This document shows, piece after piece, positions 1 to 10,830 of a DNA stretch of 64,000 nt. Origin of the DNA: Paralithodes platypus (Eukaryota; Arthropoda; Malacostraca; Decapoda; Lithodidae); contig CM064569.1 of NCBI GenBank assembly GCA_032716605.1, forward strand, positions 7,348,713-7,412,712, given 5' to 3'. A program made the translations under genes and the position numbers. The notes under the pieces were generated by a model. That model saw nothing but the letters and a program-made list of their open reading frames with translations, did not search any database and was not told the DNA's origin. Each line of letters opens with the position of its first letter. Position 1 is the first letter of the stretch.

Positions 1-943
1 CGCTCTGTTCAGTAGCCTATCTAATACCTTCCGGCTCCCTGGTACATCTAACCCAGGCTGAGGTCTGCCTGACAGTGTCCACCCTTGCCCCTGGTCTATA
101 GAACTGCTTAACAAACAAAAAAGCAGGGCACTGCACTGGACGGTCCAGCGGAAAATCCTGGACATAGGAATGGCCGAAGAGGGCCACCTTTCTCAAAGGC
201 ACAGGGTAATAACCGGACGATGGCACAAACTCTTGGCCAACGCCCCCTGCCCTTGCAGCCTTCCCCGGTGCGCCCCTCAGCATTTGTCCACTGGATCGCC
301 CAGCTCTACACAAACGCAGACAAGTCAGGCTTAACACCCCCCCCAATTCTTATCAATATATAACAGATGGCCCAGTATCCTGGTCACGGCACCAATTATA
401 TCCTGAATATTATTCCTAGGGGGTAAAGGAGAAACGGATATAAAGTAAATATTCAGACCTGTAAAGATGAAATGGCCTAGGCTATAAATATGATACCGGT
501 CGGCGTTGGACTTACGTGTTAAATTGTATATGTAGGCTATCTGTGGTAGTCCCAGTAATATCTATGAAGTACTTCTAGTATTAAAGGAACTTAGCTGTGA
601 TGCAAAGAGTGTAGGTTAGGTGATGGACATGTCGGTAGGTGTAGATCAGTGAAGTTCTGTTATGTGGCAGCAACTGGTGGTTTGTTGTGAACGGGACGAA
701 GTCTCTGTGTGAAGTGTACTTAGATTTCCTCTTATCCTAACAATATTAATATATTTAAGGGTTCTATATCGCCACCCCGTTATTAAATAATAAGGGAAAA
801 TAAACTAAGATATAATTGGTGCAACCACAGTAATACTTATCCACAAAGATAAATAAAGTAATGCGTATAAACAAAAAGGAACCAGCTGTCGTGAACCCGG
901 GAAATTCAAACTACGGTATATATACCAGTTAGGATTCACGACA
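1..943. other. No recognised gene
   Basis: A reverse-strand open frame of 109 codons lies at 17-346, but it matches no family I know and has no supporting signals. The rest is AT-rich sequence with frequent stops in all frames. It could be an unrecognised old repeat. Confidence 0.4.
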
Positions 944-1790
944 ACATTATTGCCTATGCTGACGACATAGTAGTTTTAGCACCAACAGCGACAGGGTTAC
1001 AAAAGTTACTAAACATTGTGGAACATGAAACGAAAACTTTAGATATTCAAGTGAATGCTTAGAAATCAGTGTATATGTTTTTTAGGGATACTAATAATAT
1101 AAATGGTCTGCCAAGAATGAAGCTTAATGATGAAGTAATGATCAATGTACATGAACATAAGTACATAGGATTTATTATTGATGATAAACTAAATAATGAT
1201 AAGGATGTAATAAGGACAAGAAATAAGTTTTATAATGAATTCAATTGTATTTTACGTAAATTCCCTAATGTTAATATTTATGTTTTTATTCAACATTTAA
1301 TAGTTATTGCTTAAGTTTTTATGGTACAGAATTATGGTTTTCCAATAAGCGGTGTGGTGTTCCTCTGAAACAATTTGCGGTTGGATACCACAAAGCCATT
1401 AAGAAGATTTTAAAACTTAAATACTGGGAGAGCAACCACAAAGCATGTGATTTAGCAGGGTTAATGACATTCACTCATCTAATTAATTGGCAAAAAATAC
1501 GGTTTGCTCACAGATGAATGATGAAGCCTTGTATCTTTTTTTTTAAGAATTTTTTTACTTAACAATGATGATAGCTTATATTTGATGAAGGAAGTAAAGA
1601 ATATTTTATTGAATATTTATAATATCGAATGTTTAATGGAAAATGACATTGACGCAGTCAAATCTAGAATTACTTTTATTCAAAGCCGTGAACCAACTAT
1701 GAGATAAATGTGCTTCACAATGCTCTTACTATGTACAAAGTTTTATGTAGCTTTTACGAAATAAACTATTGAGTCTGAGTCTGAGTCTAT
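944..1790 (+). pseudogene. Non-LTR retrotransposon (LINE) reverse transcriptase fragment with 3' end
   Basis: A decayed, 5'-truncated LINE. The reverse transcriptase catalytic motif Y-A-D-D is read at 955-966, followed by the usual palm and thumb text up to an in-frame TAG at 1060-1062. The same frame then continues at 1069-1314 with the family-typical KYIGFIIDDKLN segment. A frameshift follows near 1310. The C-terminal domain is recognisable around 1390-1515 (KKILKLKYWESNHKAC, then LAGLMTFTHLINW). The element ends near 1790 in a short TGAGTC tandem, like the short-repeat tails of CR1/L2/jockey-type LINEs. Upstream fingers and endonuclease are missing. The assignment as a LINE is firm; the clade is inference. 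It cannot encode an active enzyme. Confidence 0.8.
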
Positions 1791-1943
1791 ATATATATAC
1801 ATCTGTCTCTCTCTCTCTCTCTATCTATCTGTCTCTGTCTGTCTGGCTAGCTAGCTAGGTATCTTTCTCGTATCTACTTATTAATATTCACAATAACAAT
1901 ATTATCAATATTATTGTCTTTGCATTTTAATCATGGATATATA

Positions 1944-2066
1944 TACCATATGAGAAGGAGCACTTTATTGACAACGATTCGCAGATAGCTTCATCAGTTT
2001 GAGAGAGTGACCTGAAGAAGCTATCTGCGAAACGTTGTCAATAAAGTGCTCCTCATCAAATGGTAT
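1944..2066. repeat. Short palindrome with Penelope-like hammerhead motif
   Basis: Two arms of about 50 bp are inverted copies (1944-1998 and 2012-2066). The right arm reads CTGAAGA, a short stem, then GAAACGTT, the order of a hammerhead ribozyme core as found in pseudo-LTRs of Penelope-like elements. No protein sequence is attached, so this is probably a tiny palindromic remnant of such an element. Confidence 0.5.
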
Positions 2067-2072
2067 TCTTTT

Positions 2073-2428
2073 ATTAATGGGGAGGCAGTTGCTTTTTCTC
2101 CCTCATGTTTAGTCCCTTTAGCTTGAGGGTTTTAGACTCGTTCCATTAGTTTGGCAATGTTAAGGTCTTTGCCTCATTTCTTTGTCAATATATAGACCTT
2201 TCGTGTCATTCAGGTGTCCATGTTTTCTGACGAGGGAAAGCGAGCCTTTAATTCTAGGCGGAACCAGCCTTTGGCCGGAACATTTTTCTCCCGAAAAATG
2301 TGCACAATTATCTTGAAGAGGGTCTAAGGGGTGTTTTTTTTTGTTTAGCTTGATGGAGGTCTAGCGAGGAACTATACAATATATGAATAAATAATTAAAT
2401 AGACCAAAAACTAGACACTACCCCCTAA
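2073..2428 (-). mobile_element. MITE family A copy (diverged)
   Basis: Reverse-orientation copy of family A, whose reference copy lies at 19003-19374. It keeps the CTCCCTCATGTTTAG block, the AGCGAGCCTTTAATT core and the GCTTGATGGAGGTCTAG block. The ends are decayed (ATTAATGGGGAGG and CTACCCCCTAAAT), so this is an old copy. Confidence 0.75.
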
Positions 2429-2516
2429 ATCACAATCATTATTTAACGTGCTAGGTATTCACGATTTGATGATTAATGCCACTTACTCTTTATTGAAACC
2501 CACTTTGTTATGGAAT

Positions 2517-3092
2517 GTTATCATCCCCACTTACTGTACACTTACACTGTTATCATCCCCACTTACTGTACACTTACACTGTTATCATCCCCACTTACTG
2601 TACACTTACCTGTTATCATCCCCACTTACTGTACACTTACACTGTTATCATCCCCACTTACTGTACACTTACACTGTTATCATCCCCACTTACTGTACAC
2701 TTACACTGTTATCATCCCCACTTACTGTACACTTACACTGTTATCATCCCCACTTACTGTACACTTACACTGTTATCATCCCCACTTACTGTACACTTAC
2801 ACTGTTATCATCCCCACTTACTGTACACTTACACTGTTATCATCCCCACTTACTGTACACTTACACTGTTATCATCCCCACTTACTGTACACTTACACTG
2901 TTATCATCCCCACTTACTGTACACTTACACTGTTATCATCCCCACTTACTGTACACTTACACTGTTATCATCCCCACTTACTGTACACTTACACTGTTAT
3001 CATCCCCCCTTACTGTACACTTACACTGTTATCATCCCCACTTCCTGTACACTTACACTGTTATCATCCCCACTTACTGTACACTTACACTG
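2517..3092. repeat. 32-bp minisatellite, about 18 copies
   Basis: A tandem array of a 32-bp unit beginning TGTTATCATCCCCACTTACT. Copies are almost identical; one is shortened near 2605-2612 and two carry point changes near 3006 and 3043. A 32-bp period shifts frame each copy, so all three forward frames stay open by chance. The high identity suggests recent expansion. Confidence 0.97.
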
Positions 3093-3394
3093 TGCGCTTT
3101 GTTATATATTATCCAATTTAGTTTTCCTTGATTTTTACGCAATACCTTACATCGCCACCACTCCCATTCATTATTTAATTATATGCTGTATATATATATA
3201 TATATATATATTTGTTTTTTCTTTTTCAGACAGGTACTTAATTCCCAGCGACCAAGTGCAAATTTGTCAAGTTAAACAAACGGATTATAGTTATGCTTAG
3301 ATTGTTGGTATATTTTAAATGTCTAACAATTTTTTCTTCTCCAGAGGACGGCTCGCTCATCGGCGCCAGTAGGGGAGACGGAACTACCTCCAGT

Positions 3395-3535
3395 AAGTAC
3401 CAGTCTTTGGATGCTTGTGGTGTCCCGAGTTCGAATCCCGGGAGGACCATATGCTTTCATTAGTCTATTCAAGTGCATTGGAGTTTGTAATTGATGATTA
3501 ATGTTAAGAACGGGGTGTTACTTATTTATGTGTGG
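3395..3535 (+). mobile_element. tRNA-derived SINE (family T), 5' part degraded
   Basis: A polymerase III B box (GAGTTCGAATCCC) is followed by GGGAGGACCA and the tail sequence GTTAAGAACGGGGTGTTACTT. The same tail follows a better tRNA-like head at 37278-37430 and occurs alone at 10500-10553, which defines a SINE family. The A-box half is not clear here. Confidence 0.65.
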
Positions 3536-3783
3536 AGGGAAGCATAGTACATTTGTCTTACAAGAATAATGTGTTATATACATATGCACTGTACATCATA
3601 TACATATATACAACAAGTATATATATTAATTATAATCACGTTGACAAACCATTACCTTTTAATTAAACCAGCGATAGACCCAGCAACTCACGGAAGTAAT
3701 CAATGAACAAAACTTTTTTAGAAAAATTGTTAGGCCTATATTGCAAAAAACAAAAATAGTAGCGTATAACTGCTCTTTGGTAT

Positions 3784-3785
<2 letters not shown>

Positions 3786-3850
<65 letters not shown>
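3786..3850. repeat. (AG)n microsatellite
   Basis: About 32 uninterrupted AG dinucleotides. Confidence 0.99.
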
Positions 3851-3851
<1 letters not shown>

Positions 3852-4021
3852 TTTGCGTAAACTCACATCAAAACACTGATTAGGTCCACCTTGTGATCCA
3901 AGGGAGGTGGTCAGGATTATTTCTAGTAGTAATAGCAGCACCCCTAATAAATGAAAACATAGGAATATACAGAAGATATACGAAACAAACACATAATTAA
4001 ACCAACAATATAAATATATTA

Positions 4022-4545
4022 ATATATAAATAGAACTAGCAGGGGTACCCGGCGTTGCCCGGGTTTAAATTCTACCATCTACCACCATAATCACCATCAC
4101 TACTACCACCACTACTACTACCATAATCACCATCATCAATCACTACTACCACAATCATCACAATACTACTACTACCATAATCACCGGCCTCGGCCTCCCT
4201 GTGCCTCATTAAACGGCGACCTCGATTTCGACCGCTAAATTACCTCCTATTTTGGATCTGACCTCAGCTGTACTCCCATTTTGGGGGATGGCGAACAACT
4301 TTCGTTCCATACACCTTTTCGATCGGAGGTCTCCTTCTGCCCCAAACGGCCATTTGTTTCATTATTTTTTAAATTTCGGCTTCGAAACGACCTCCGATCG
4401 TGGCCTCGCCCCCTATATGACCTGACCCAGGTCAATTGACACCCACATGCAAAGTTTCAGCTCCCCAGGTCAAAAACTGCGGCCGCCTATTAAGAACACA
4501 CAGACAAACAGACACACGAACTGATTTAATAATATATATAGATGC
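4022..4545 (+). mobile_element. Non-autonomous RTE/Proto2-like retroelement (tentative)
   Basis: The segment opens with ACCCGGCGTTGCCCGGG and closes with ATGCAAAGTTTCAG, an acaaacagac-rich stretch and TATATATAGAT. Such boundaries recur in non-autonomous relatives of RTE/Proto2 LINEs. A degenerate ACC/ATC trinucleotide stretch fills 4075-4185. No protein motif is present. The class is inference from the ends only. Confidence 0.45.
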
Positions 4546-4626
4546 ACAAAAAATGAACTCTGGCTGTGAGAACATTAACTAAAACTACTTAAGATTATGC
4601 GACAATAGACACGCACATAATTTATC

Positions 4627-4629
<3 letters not shown>

Positions 4630-4700
<71 letters not shown>
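4630..4700. repeat. (GA)n microsatellite
   Basis: About 35 GA dinucleotides; it abuts the truncated 5' end of the SINE that follows. Confidence 0.98.
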
Positions 4701-4701
<1 letters not shown>

Positions 4702-4707
4702 GTGACA

Positions 4708-5093
4708 CTGATACCCATGGCTTTCTCTGACTGTTCATTTTACTTATCTATTTGCTAGATCTCAAGTGACGGCGTCTCTTTCGTGGATTGACCTCCCTAC
4801 TGCCAACCTCGAGGTTGGCAGATTGGGAGCCAAAGCGTCACATTTGTCTTTTGCCCTTCAACTTTCCCTTCATAATTGCTGAGTGGCACAGGGCCTTGGG
4901 TGGGGCTTCGGTTTCCCGGGCATTTCCACATCCTCCAGCTCCCCTCCTTGGAGTGGCTTCGGTCACCTGGGCTTTATTGGTGGTAAGCATGGAGGGTTTT
5001 GTGGGGCACTCGGTTATGGCCTTGGCCTTGCTCAGGACCTTGAGGCTGCTCGGCCAGACAGCCTGGGGAACAGCAACAACAACAACAACAATA
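4708..5093 (+). mobile_element. SINE family G with (AAC)n tail, 5'-truncated
   Basis: This matches the reverse copy at 46546-47080 over its 3' part: a TCTCTGACTGTTC block, CAAGTGACGGCGTCTC, a GGCCTTGGGTGGGGCTTCGG block, then CGGCCAGACAGCC and a tail of AAC triplets. The first 150 or so bases of the longer copy are missing. Open frames here are rich in Gly and Ala by composition only and are not genes. Confidence 0.75.
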
Positions 5094-5159
5094 CATGAGA
5101 CACAATGACGCCTATGTATAGCTACATTAATTTGGGGTTGTATTGAGATTGGTCTTTAA

Positions 5160-5256
5160 AACTCCCTTCTCCCTCATGTTTAGCCCCATTAGTGTTGATA
5201 TTTTTACACGTTCGCCCAATAAGTTTCGCGATTTTAAGACCTTTCGCCCATTTAGA
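5160..5256 (-). mobile_element. MITE family A fragment
   Basis: Only the CTCCCTCATGTTTAGCCCC end with the following GATTTTAAGACC blocks remains. Confidence 0.65.
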
Positions 5257-5575
5257 TTGATGTTCAGATCATATCTGCTGTATATTAGTTAATACATAAT
5301 ACGTATGTTTCTATATATAGCTGATATGGCCTCAACATCTATCTAAATGGATATATTTGCATAAAGAAAATCGCAAGAGCTCGCGAACATTTGTCAGTAG
5401 CTGTACAGTTGCCCCACATAATTTCTGTTCCTCTCCATGATCTTATACAGGGCAATATAATGCGCATGATGAGTTACGAGTGTAGTATCTTGTGCAGTGG
5501 TTAACTCATCTGATTAGTCAACATGATAGACGAAAGAAACCACACTTTCAATTCATTCCTACTTATATTTTACTT
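5257..5575. other. No recognised feature
   Basis: AT-rich sequence with no long open frame and no repeat that I can match elsewhere in the window. Confidence 0.5.
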
Positions 5576-5770
5576 TTAACCCCTTCTGTACCGGCAACGT
5601 CCTTTTAATCTTTATTCTGGCTACTATTAAACGATTGTAATTAGTTTACAATTACAATTAACAGGCTTCGAATTATCTTACTTAACCCTTTTTACTACCA
5701 CAGATTCTTCTTAAGCTGCACAAAATCGTCTAAATACGTCTAAAGACGTCATCGGTACAGAGTGGGTTAA
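5576..5770. mobile_element. MITE family C hairpin
   Basis: It runs from TTAACCCCTTCTGTACCGGC to its inverted complement ending GGGTTAA. Inner marks of the family are AGACGATT near the start and AAATCGTCTAAA near the end. Confidence 0.8.
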
Positions 5771-6149
5771 CATACAAAGTTCTAAATATTTGCCATCACT
5801 ACTAATCTGAATATAATCTACGGTTATAGCACGCCCAACACTAATAGCAGTGTTCTCTAATTGGGATAATAGGATACTGCAACTGCAATTAGCAACATGA
5901 GAGCGGCCGTACCATTAATTTCGGATTGCAGTGAGGTCGAGCTTCAACCCTAGCCTTGACTAAAGCTATATATTATTTAGCATTGATTAGAATAGGGGTA
6001 CATTTGGTTAGGTTTAGATATCGCTATTTCGGGTTTAGTTTGGATAGGCATGTTTGGTTTGGTTATGTCAGCTATCTAATATTTATATATTATATATACT
6101 GTATAATATATATATACAGTATATATATATATATATATATGTTAGTAAA
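5771..6149. other. No recognised gene; AT microsatellite at the end
   Basis: Unassigned AT-rich DNA with a (TA)n tract at 6075-6140 next to the Penelope-like element. Open frames running into the TA tract are compositional. Confidence 0.5.
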
Positions 6150-6508
6150 GCCAGGTAATACATTTTCTTTAATACATACGAGGTTAAAAGAAATGGCAAT
6201 TTCTGCGTTGGAAATTTTATTATTCAAAGTTTCCAGGTCTCTGATGAGTTTTCGCTGGGTGGCAGGAAGTAGATGAAGGAGATGAGCAAAATTCATGGTG
6301 GTACAGGGTTACATAAATGTACATGATGACACAGGATATACGACGCGTTTCACTGGACAACCAGCATTATCAAGTAAGGAAGGAATGATATAAAAGGTAA
6401 ACAGGAAGGGTATATATAGAGGGTGGAGGATCAGAGGAGGCGGAAAACAGGGGGCAAAAGTCTGCTATTGGTGGAAGCGTAAATTAGGAGAGAAAGGGGT
6501 TAACCGCT
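6150..6508 (-). mobile_element. Penelope-like element 3' region / pseudo-LTR with hammerhead-like motif
   Basis: On the reverse strand, just past the endonuclease stop, lies about 150 bp of spacer, then TGATAATGCTGG, a loop, CCAGT and GAAACGCGTC, which resembles a hammerhead ribozyme core with a two-pair stem III. An ATG at about 6296 then opens a frame starting MNFAHLLHLLPATQRKL that stays open into the TA tract. That frame is the N-terminal segment of the element's own protein. A copy of the 5' coding start placed downstream of the 3' end is the pseudo-LTR arrangement known for Penelope-like elements. The related copy at 59.5-60.7 kb has the same order (MNFANLLYLI). Confidence 0.7.
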
Positions 6509-7768
6509 TCACGCATGCGCACTGGATGCGGGATGGTGGTCAGTAGGTGGGGTCGAAGCTGATTGGCTGCGTGTCGAGGGGCGTGGCCTAAGTTGTGTGG
6601 CGCCTGCAGAAGACGAAGCTGAAGGAGGTAGCGCGGGGGGCTGCGTCAAGGGCACCGGGGGGCGAGGAGGGGTGTTAGGTCCTGTAGGGTAGTGCCTTTT
6701 GGCAGAAGGAAGGATCTGAAGGTCCAGAGTTTGGTTGTTGATGTTGGGATGTAAGGCTTGGATATATAAAGCTTCGAGTATAGGTAATCTCCTTGGGTCA
6801 CTTTCTTTATCGAGTATGGTGGTGTGTTTCTCTAACTCGTTGCGTGTGAGGTGAGGGTGGTTAGGGGTGAGATAGTGGTCTTTGATGGCTCCAGCCTGAA
6901 GGTGAAGAGTTAACCGACGTGAAAGACGAGTCTGCGTCATACCAATATAGGAATGAGGTCCACAGTCCTCATAATTACAGGTATGTTGGTAAATGACGTG
7001 ATCGTCGGTCATCGGGCTCTTTATCTTGGTGGAGGCTGGTTTGTTGCGGAGAACGAGGTTGGAGGTCTTGGGGGATTTGTAATAAATTATTAATTTGATT
7101 TTGTTTTCCGGGTTGGTTGGGTGGACATGCTTGGAGATTATTTCTTTTAAGATGGCCTCGTCATTTTTGTGTTCAGAGGACATGTAATTGCGGTAGAAGA
7201 TCTTAATTTCATTGGGGGGGTCAATGTTGGGAGGGCTTTGGGTGTACCATTTTTCAAGATGGTGGTTGATGGTGCTGGAGATGTCGGAGTTGGAGTATCC
7301 GTTATTTACTAAAACTTGGGATAGTCTTTCTAGTTCCTGGTGGGTGTCGGCCCAGGTAGAGCAGTGCGTGAGGGCTCTCCTAACATAGGCGGAGATGGAG
7401 GATAGAAGATAACGGCGGGGGCATTCACTATCGCCGTTGAGGCATTGTCCTGTGTTAGTAGGTTTAATGTAGACGGTGGTTTTGAACCCATGGTCGTTCA
7501 GAGCTACGAGGATGTCGAGGAAGGGGAGTTGTCCATTGTTAGATTTTTCAAAGGTGAAGTTAAGTCCGGAGGAGGTCATGAAGCGACGCTGGAGTTCCTG
7601 TAGTTCGTGGAGGTCCTTGATTTGCACGAAGATGTCATCCACGTATCTACAGTAGACGGCTGGTCGTTGGGCAGCTAGGAGCTCTTCCTCGATGGTACCC
7701 ATGAAAAAGTTCGCAAAAAGAACTCCTAGGGGGCTGCCCATCGCCACACCGTCTATCTGCTTGTACAT
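6509..7768 (-). CDS. Penelope-like reverse transcriptase (C-terminal half) fused to GIY-YIG endonuclease
   Basis: A 419-codon frame. It begins inside the reverse transcriptase at motif B-like text ([18 protein letters not shown], residues 8-25). The catalytic Y-V-D-D box is at residues 42-45, with the FLDILV motif at about 83-88. A linker with Cys/His pairs (HTCNYEDC, about 262-269) leads to the GIY-YIG nuclease: SYIGMT near 273-278, a conserved Arg/His region, and the catalytic-type Glu in PILEALYIQ near residue 332. The tail is rich in Pro and Ser. In this family the fused enzyme copies RNA at an endonuclease nick. A full protein is usually about 800 residues or more, so the N-terminal half is missing: the frame ends abruptly against an AT tract at 7800. 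The ATG is merely the first available start. The surviving domains have no stops, so the copy is fairly young. Confidence 0.9.
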   Translation of the reverse strand: MYKQIDGVAMGSPLGVLFANFFMGTIEEELLAAQRPAVYCRYVDDIFVQIKDLHELQELQRRFMTSSGLNFTFEKSNNGQLPFLDILVALNDHGFKTTVYIKPTNTGQCLNGDSECPRRYLLSSISAYVRRALTHCSTWADTHQELERLSQVLVNNGYSNSDISSTINHHLEKWYTQSPPNIDPPNEIKIFYRNYMSSEHKNDEAILKEIISKHVHPTNPENKIKLIIYYKSPKTSNLVLRNKPASTKIKSPMTDDHVIYQHTCNYEDCGPHSYIGMTQTRLSRRLTLHLQAGAIKDHYLTPNHPHLTRNELEKHTTILDKESDPRRLPILEALYIQALHPNINNQTLDLQILPSAKRHYPTGPNTPPRPPVPLTQPPALPPSASSSAGATQLRPRPSTRSQSASTPPTDHHPASSAHA

Positions 7769-7782
7769 GTTGCCCCGGGGGC

Positions 7783-7851
7783 AACCTCGTATGTATTAAA
7801 GAAAATATATATAATATATATACTATATATATATATATATATATATATACA

Positions 7852-7889
<38 letters not shown>

Positions 7890-7918
7890 TATATATATAT
7901 AATATATATATATATACA

Positions 7919-7961
<43 letters not shown>

Positions 7962-8048
7962 GGTATATATATAAATATATATATAATATATACCGATATA
8001 TATATATATATATATATACAGTATATATTAATTTTATATATATCAGTT
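7783..8048. repeat. (TA)n-rich microsatellite at the truncated PLE end
   Basis: Imperfect TA repeats with ACAGT and CCGG interruptions. The first bases, 7783-7808, are an inverted copy of 6161-6185 (CCTCGTATGTATTAAAG), so the truncated 5' end of the Penelope-like element carries an inverted scrap of its own pseudo-LTR. Confidence 0.85.
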
Positions 8049-8138
8049 TCATGGGGGATAGGCGTATTTATTTGCTCATTTACTATTATCTTTTTATCAC
8101 TTTTATAGTTTCCTTCCTAGACCTACATCAAACTTAAA

Positions 8139-8253
8139 CAAATACCCCCCAAGATCCTCCTTTAAGACAAATACCCCCCAAGATCCTCCTTTAAGACAAA
8201 TACCCCCAAGATCCTCCTTTAAGACAAATACCCCCCAAGATCCTCCTTTAAGA
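8139..8253. repeat. 29-bp minisatellite, 4 copies, inside family A
   Basis: The unit CAAATACCCCCCAAGATCC... is the MITE segment that elsewhere reads AACACCCCCTAGACCCCCTTCAAGA in one copy. Confidence 0.9.
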
Positions 8254-8280
8254 CAAATCTGTAAATTTTTCGATAGACAA

Positions 8281-8505
8281 ATGTTCCGGCGCCGGTTCCT
8301 CTTAAATGTTCCGGCGCCGGTTCCTCTTAAATGTTCCGGCGCCGGTTCCTCTTAAATGTTCCGGCGCCGGTTCCTCTTAAATGTTCCGGCGCCGGTTCCT
8401 CTTAAATGTTCCGGCGCCGGTTCCTCTTAAATGTTCCGGCGCCGGTTCCTCTTAATGTTCCGGCGCCGGTTCCTCTTAATGTTCCGGCGCCGGTTCCTCT
8501 TAAAT
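8281..8505. repeat. 25-bp GC-rich minisatellite, 9 copies, inside family A
   Basis: The unit ATGTTCCGGCGCCGGTTCCT plus CTTAA equals the MITE segment GTCCCGGCCGAAGGCCGG..TTCCTCTTAAA found once in other copies. The last two units lack one base. Each unit contains a self-complementary CCGGCGCCGG. Confidence 0.95.
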
Positions 8506-8754
8506 TAGTAGGCTAGTTATCGCTCGCCAGGAAAAAATCGACACCTAAATTACACGAAAAGTGTTAATATTGACCAAAAAATCGGGTGAAAGGTCTTAAA
8601 ATCGCCAAACTAATGGGCCGCACGTCATAAAATCTGAAAACTAATGGGGCTAAACATGACGAAGAATGGGAACCAGAAAAACGAACCATCTCTGGACACG
8701 AGGATCCACTTCTACATTATATGCTGACGATTGGTTAAGTTTAGGAAAGAACTG

Positions 8755-8850
8755 TTGAATCAGAGGGTTAATCGACATAGACTTTACCCCTTTGATTCCT
8801 AGAGGGCCTTCCAAAGCTGAGAAAAATCGTGTAATGTTAGCTAGAATAAA
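8755..8850. mobile_element. MITE family C/F fragment
   Basis: Contains CAGAGGGTTAATCGA and the complementary-half marks CCTTCCAAAGCTGAG and AAAATCGTGTAATG. Only the centre and right side remain. Confidence 0.5.
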
Positions 8851-8999
8851 GAGGAAAAGGCGTTCACAAATAGTAGAGGAGTTAACTAAATCTACGCACG
8901 GAACACATAACTCTTCAATACTACGGATGGTATGTAAGATTTGTCTCCAATTTACCTAATTTTTGTGTTCGAATTACTAACCCAACCCAACTATATGGT

Positions 9000-9196
9000 A
9001 ACGCCAACGACCTTGACAATAGTCTTGATCCCTGACCTCTCTGTAACTCAAAAGGGCCTAGAGCAAACTGGCTGTATATATCCACCCTTATTTCCTGGTG
9101 GACTCTTCCCAAATGATAGATCGTCAGCCCAATTGTTTTCATTAATTTCGAGTTATAAGAAGTTAAGGGGTCAAGATTATTGTCAAGTTCGCTGGC
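9000..9196. mobile_element. MITE family D copy (decayed)
   Basis: Inverted ends around CTTGACAATAGTCTTGA and TCAAGATTATTGTCAAG, with the inner CTGTAACTCAAAAGGGC block shared with the copy at 17949-18158. Confidence 0.6.
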
Positions 9197-9275
9197 GCTG
9201 CCTATAATATACTGTACTTCTCAAATGTATGATAGGTTTAAAGAAGGTACTAAAGCGTCTATAATTATTGAAGCT

Positions 9276-9649
9276 TAAGGGAGCCCACCTCGCTTTTTTT
9301 TCTCTTTATCTCCCTCTCTCTTTGGCTTGTATCCATTCGGTCCCATTCAGCCTACTGTTTTAAGACGTTTACCCCCATCCAGGTATCAATATTTTCCTGG
9401 CGAGCGGTAGCGAGCCATCATATGTATATGTGTTTTGATAGCAAGCTAAATTTGTGCATTTTCGATAGAAAAATTTCTCTGGCGAAGCCGGATTTCTTCA
9501 TACAATGCTGGCTCGCTCTCGCTCGCCAGGAAGAAATCGAAACCTGGATGGGGAAAAACATCTTAAAACAGTTGGCTGAATGGGGCCGAATGGATACAAG
9601 CCAGGGAAAGAGTGAAAAGGAGAGAAAAAAAAGCCGGTGACCCCCTTAA
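9276..9649. mobile_element. MITE family B hairpin
   Basis: Bounded by TTAAGGGAGCCCACC and GGTGACCCCCTTAA. Long arms contain GGCTTGTATCCATTCGG and its complement. The centre carries TTTTCGATAGAAAAATTTCT. Confidence 0.9.
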
Positions 9650-9804
9650 CAGGTAGGCTATATTACTAGCACAAACCCGTGTAGTTCTAAGGATAAAGAG
9701 ATATATCCAGTAATGCAAAGTAATTCACTATCAATATACCCGTCTTGATATTTTTGTTGCCTAATACACATGTCTAACTTTGTATCAAGGCAATTCATTC
9801 GTAT

Positions 9805-10092
9805 CCCCCCTAGATAGATAGATATATAGATATAATTGATATAGATAGATCGATAGATAGATAGATATATATATATAATTAATATAGATAGATAGATAAA
9901 TAGATAGAGACATTCAATAGATAGATGGATAGATAGATAGATAGATAGATAGATATAATTAATATAGATAGATCAATATATATTCAATAGATAGATAGAT
10001 AGATAGATAGACAGATTAATAGTCAATAGATAGATAGATATTCAATAGATATATTGATACATAGACAGATAGACAGTCAATAGAGAGATAGA
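9805..10092. repeat. (GATA)n-rich microsatellite
   Basis: Imperfect runs of AGAT with interspersed ATTCAATAG and AATTAATAT pieces. Confidence 0.95.
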
Positions 10093-10348
10093 ATAGCATT
10101 GTGTATAGTTTACCCACCTAAACAAACTTATTCTCTGCCAAGCACAGGTACTATAGCCATAATGTGGGTCAATATTCAGTATGTAGCTGGTTGATAATAA
10201 AGGAGCTCAGACGGTATTGTGCAGCTTAATTTATTGGTTCGGCTCAATGGTTTAAGGAGGGGGTTTAATTTGTTCTCGAAGCCTCTGTCAAACTTAAAAA
10301 CACACCCACAAGACCCCCCATCGATATAAATTTGTATATTTTTCGCTA

Positions 10349-10436
10349 CACCCACTTTCCCAACCCCACTCCCTCCCTCCACCTCATATTTGTAGGAGGT
10401 GGAGTGAGGGAGGGGGGTTGGGGAGGTGGGTGCAGC
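10349..10436. repeat. Strand-skewed hairpin (C-rich arm, G-rich arm)
   Basis: CACCCACTTTCCCAACCCC at 10349 pairs with GGTTGGGGAGGTGGGTG ending at 10434 or so; arms of about 36 bp around a TCATATTTGTAG loop. The left flank carries a family A fragment (10265-10345). Confidence 0.8.
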
Positions 10437-10497
10437 ACTGCCTCATCACGACCCCAACGGAATAGAATATGTGTGGCAAACTGCACATACCTGAAGT

Positions 10498-10830
10498 AAA
10501 GTACATTGGGGTTTGTAATTGATGATTAATGTTAAGAACGGGGTGTTACTTATAAATAAAGTAAATCCAATAAACAAACAAAATAAATAAAACAAATGAA
10601 TAATATATAATAAATACAAATATAATACAATACAATGAAATACAAATATAATACAATACGATGAAATACAAATATAATACAATACAATGAAATACCTACA
10701 ATACAATGAAATACAAATATAATACAATACAATGAAATACAAATATAATACAATACAATGAAATACAAATATAATACAATACAATGAAATACAAATATAA
10801 TACAATACAATGAAATACAAATATAAAATA
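10498..10830. repeat. SINE family T tail followed by a 26-bp A/T minisatellite
   Basis: GTTAAGAACGGGGTGTTACTT at about 10531-10552 is the 3' tail of the tRNA-derived SINE. It runs into an A-rich stretch and then about nine units of AATACAAATATAATACAATA plus CAATGA (10605-10825). The array may have grown from the SINE's A-rich tail. Confidence 0.8.

Larger units (their letters stand above)
8050..8693 (+). mobile_element. MITE family A copy enlarged by two internal minisatellites
   Basis: It starts GGGGGATAGGCGTATTTATTT, contains TTTCCTTCCTAGACC, the CTAGTTATCGCTCGCCAGG core, and ends GGGGCTAAACATGA then CCATCTC. Between these marks, two segments that are single copy in other family members are tandemly repeated, adding about 285 bp. 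Confidence 0.85.

Noticed and set aside
17..346. 109-codon reverse-strand frame at the window start
   Set aside because: No recognisable motif, no conserved copy in the window, and it could arise by chance in GC-richer DNA.
2448..3300. Three overlapping forward open frames of 200-260 codons
   Set aside because: They are the three frames of one 32-bp tandem repeat without stops; no unique coding sequence.
4788..5108. Gly/Ala-rich small protein
   Set aside because: It coincides with SINE family G and the matching reverse copy at 46.5 kb is not open in the same way.
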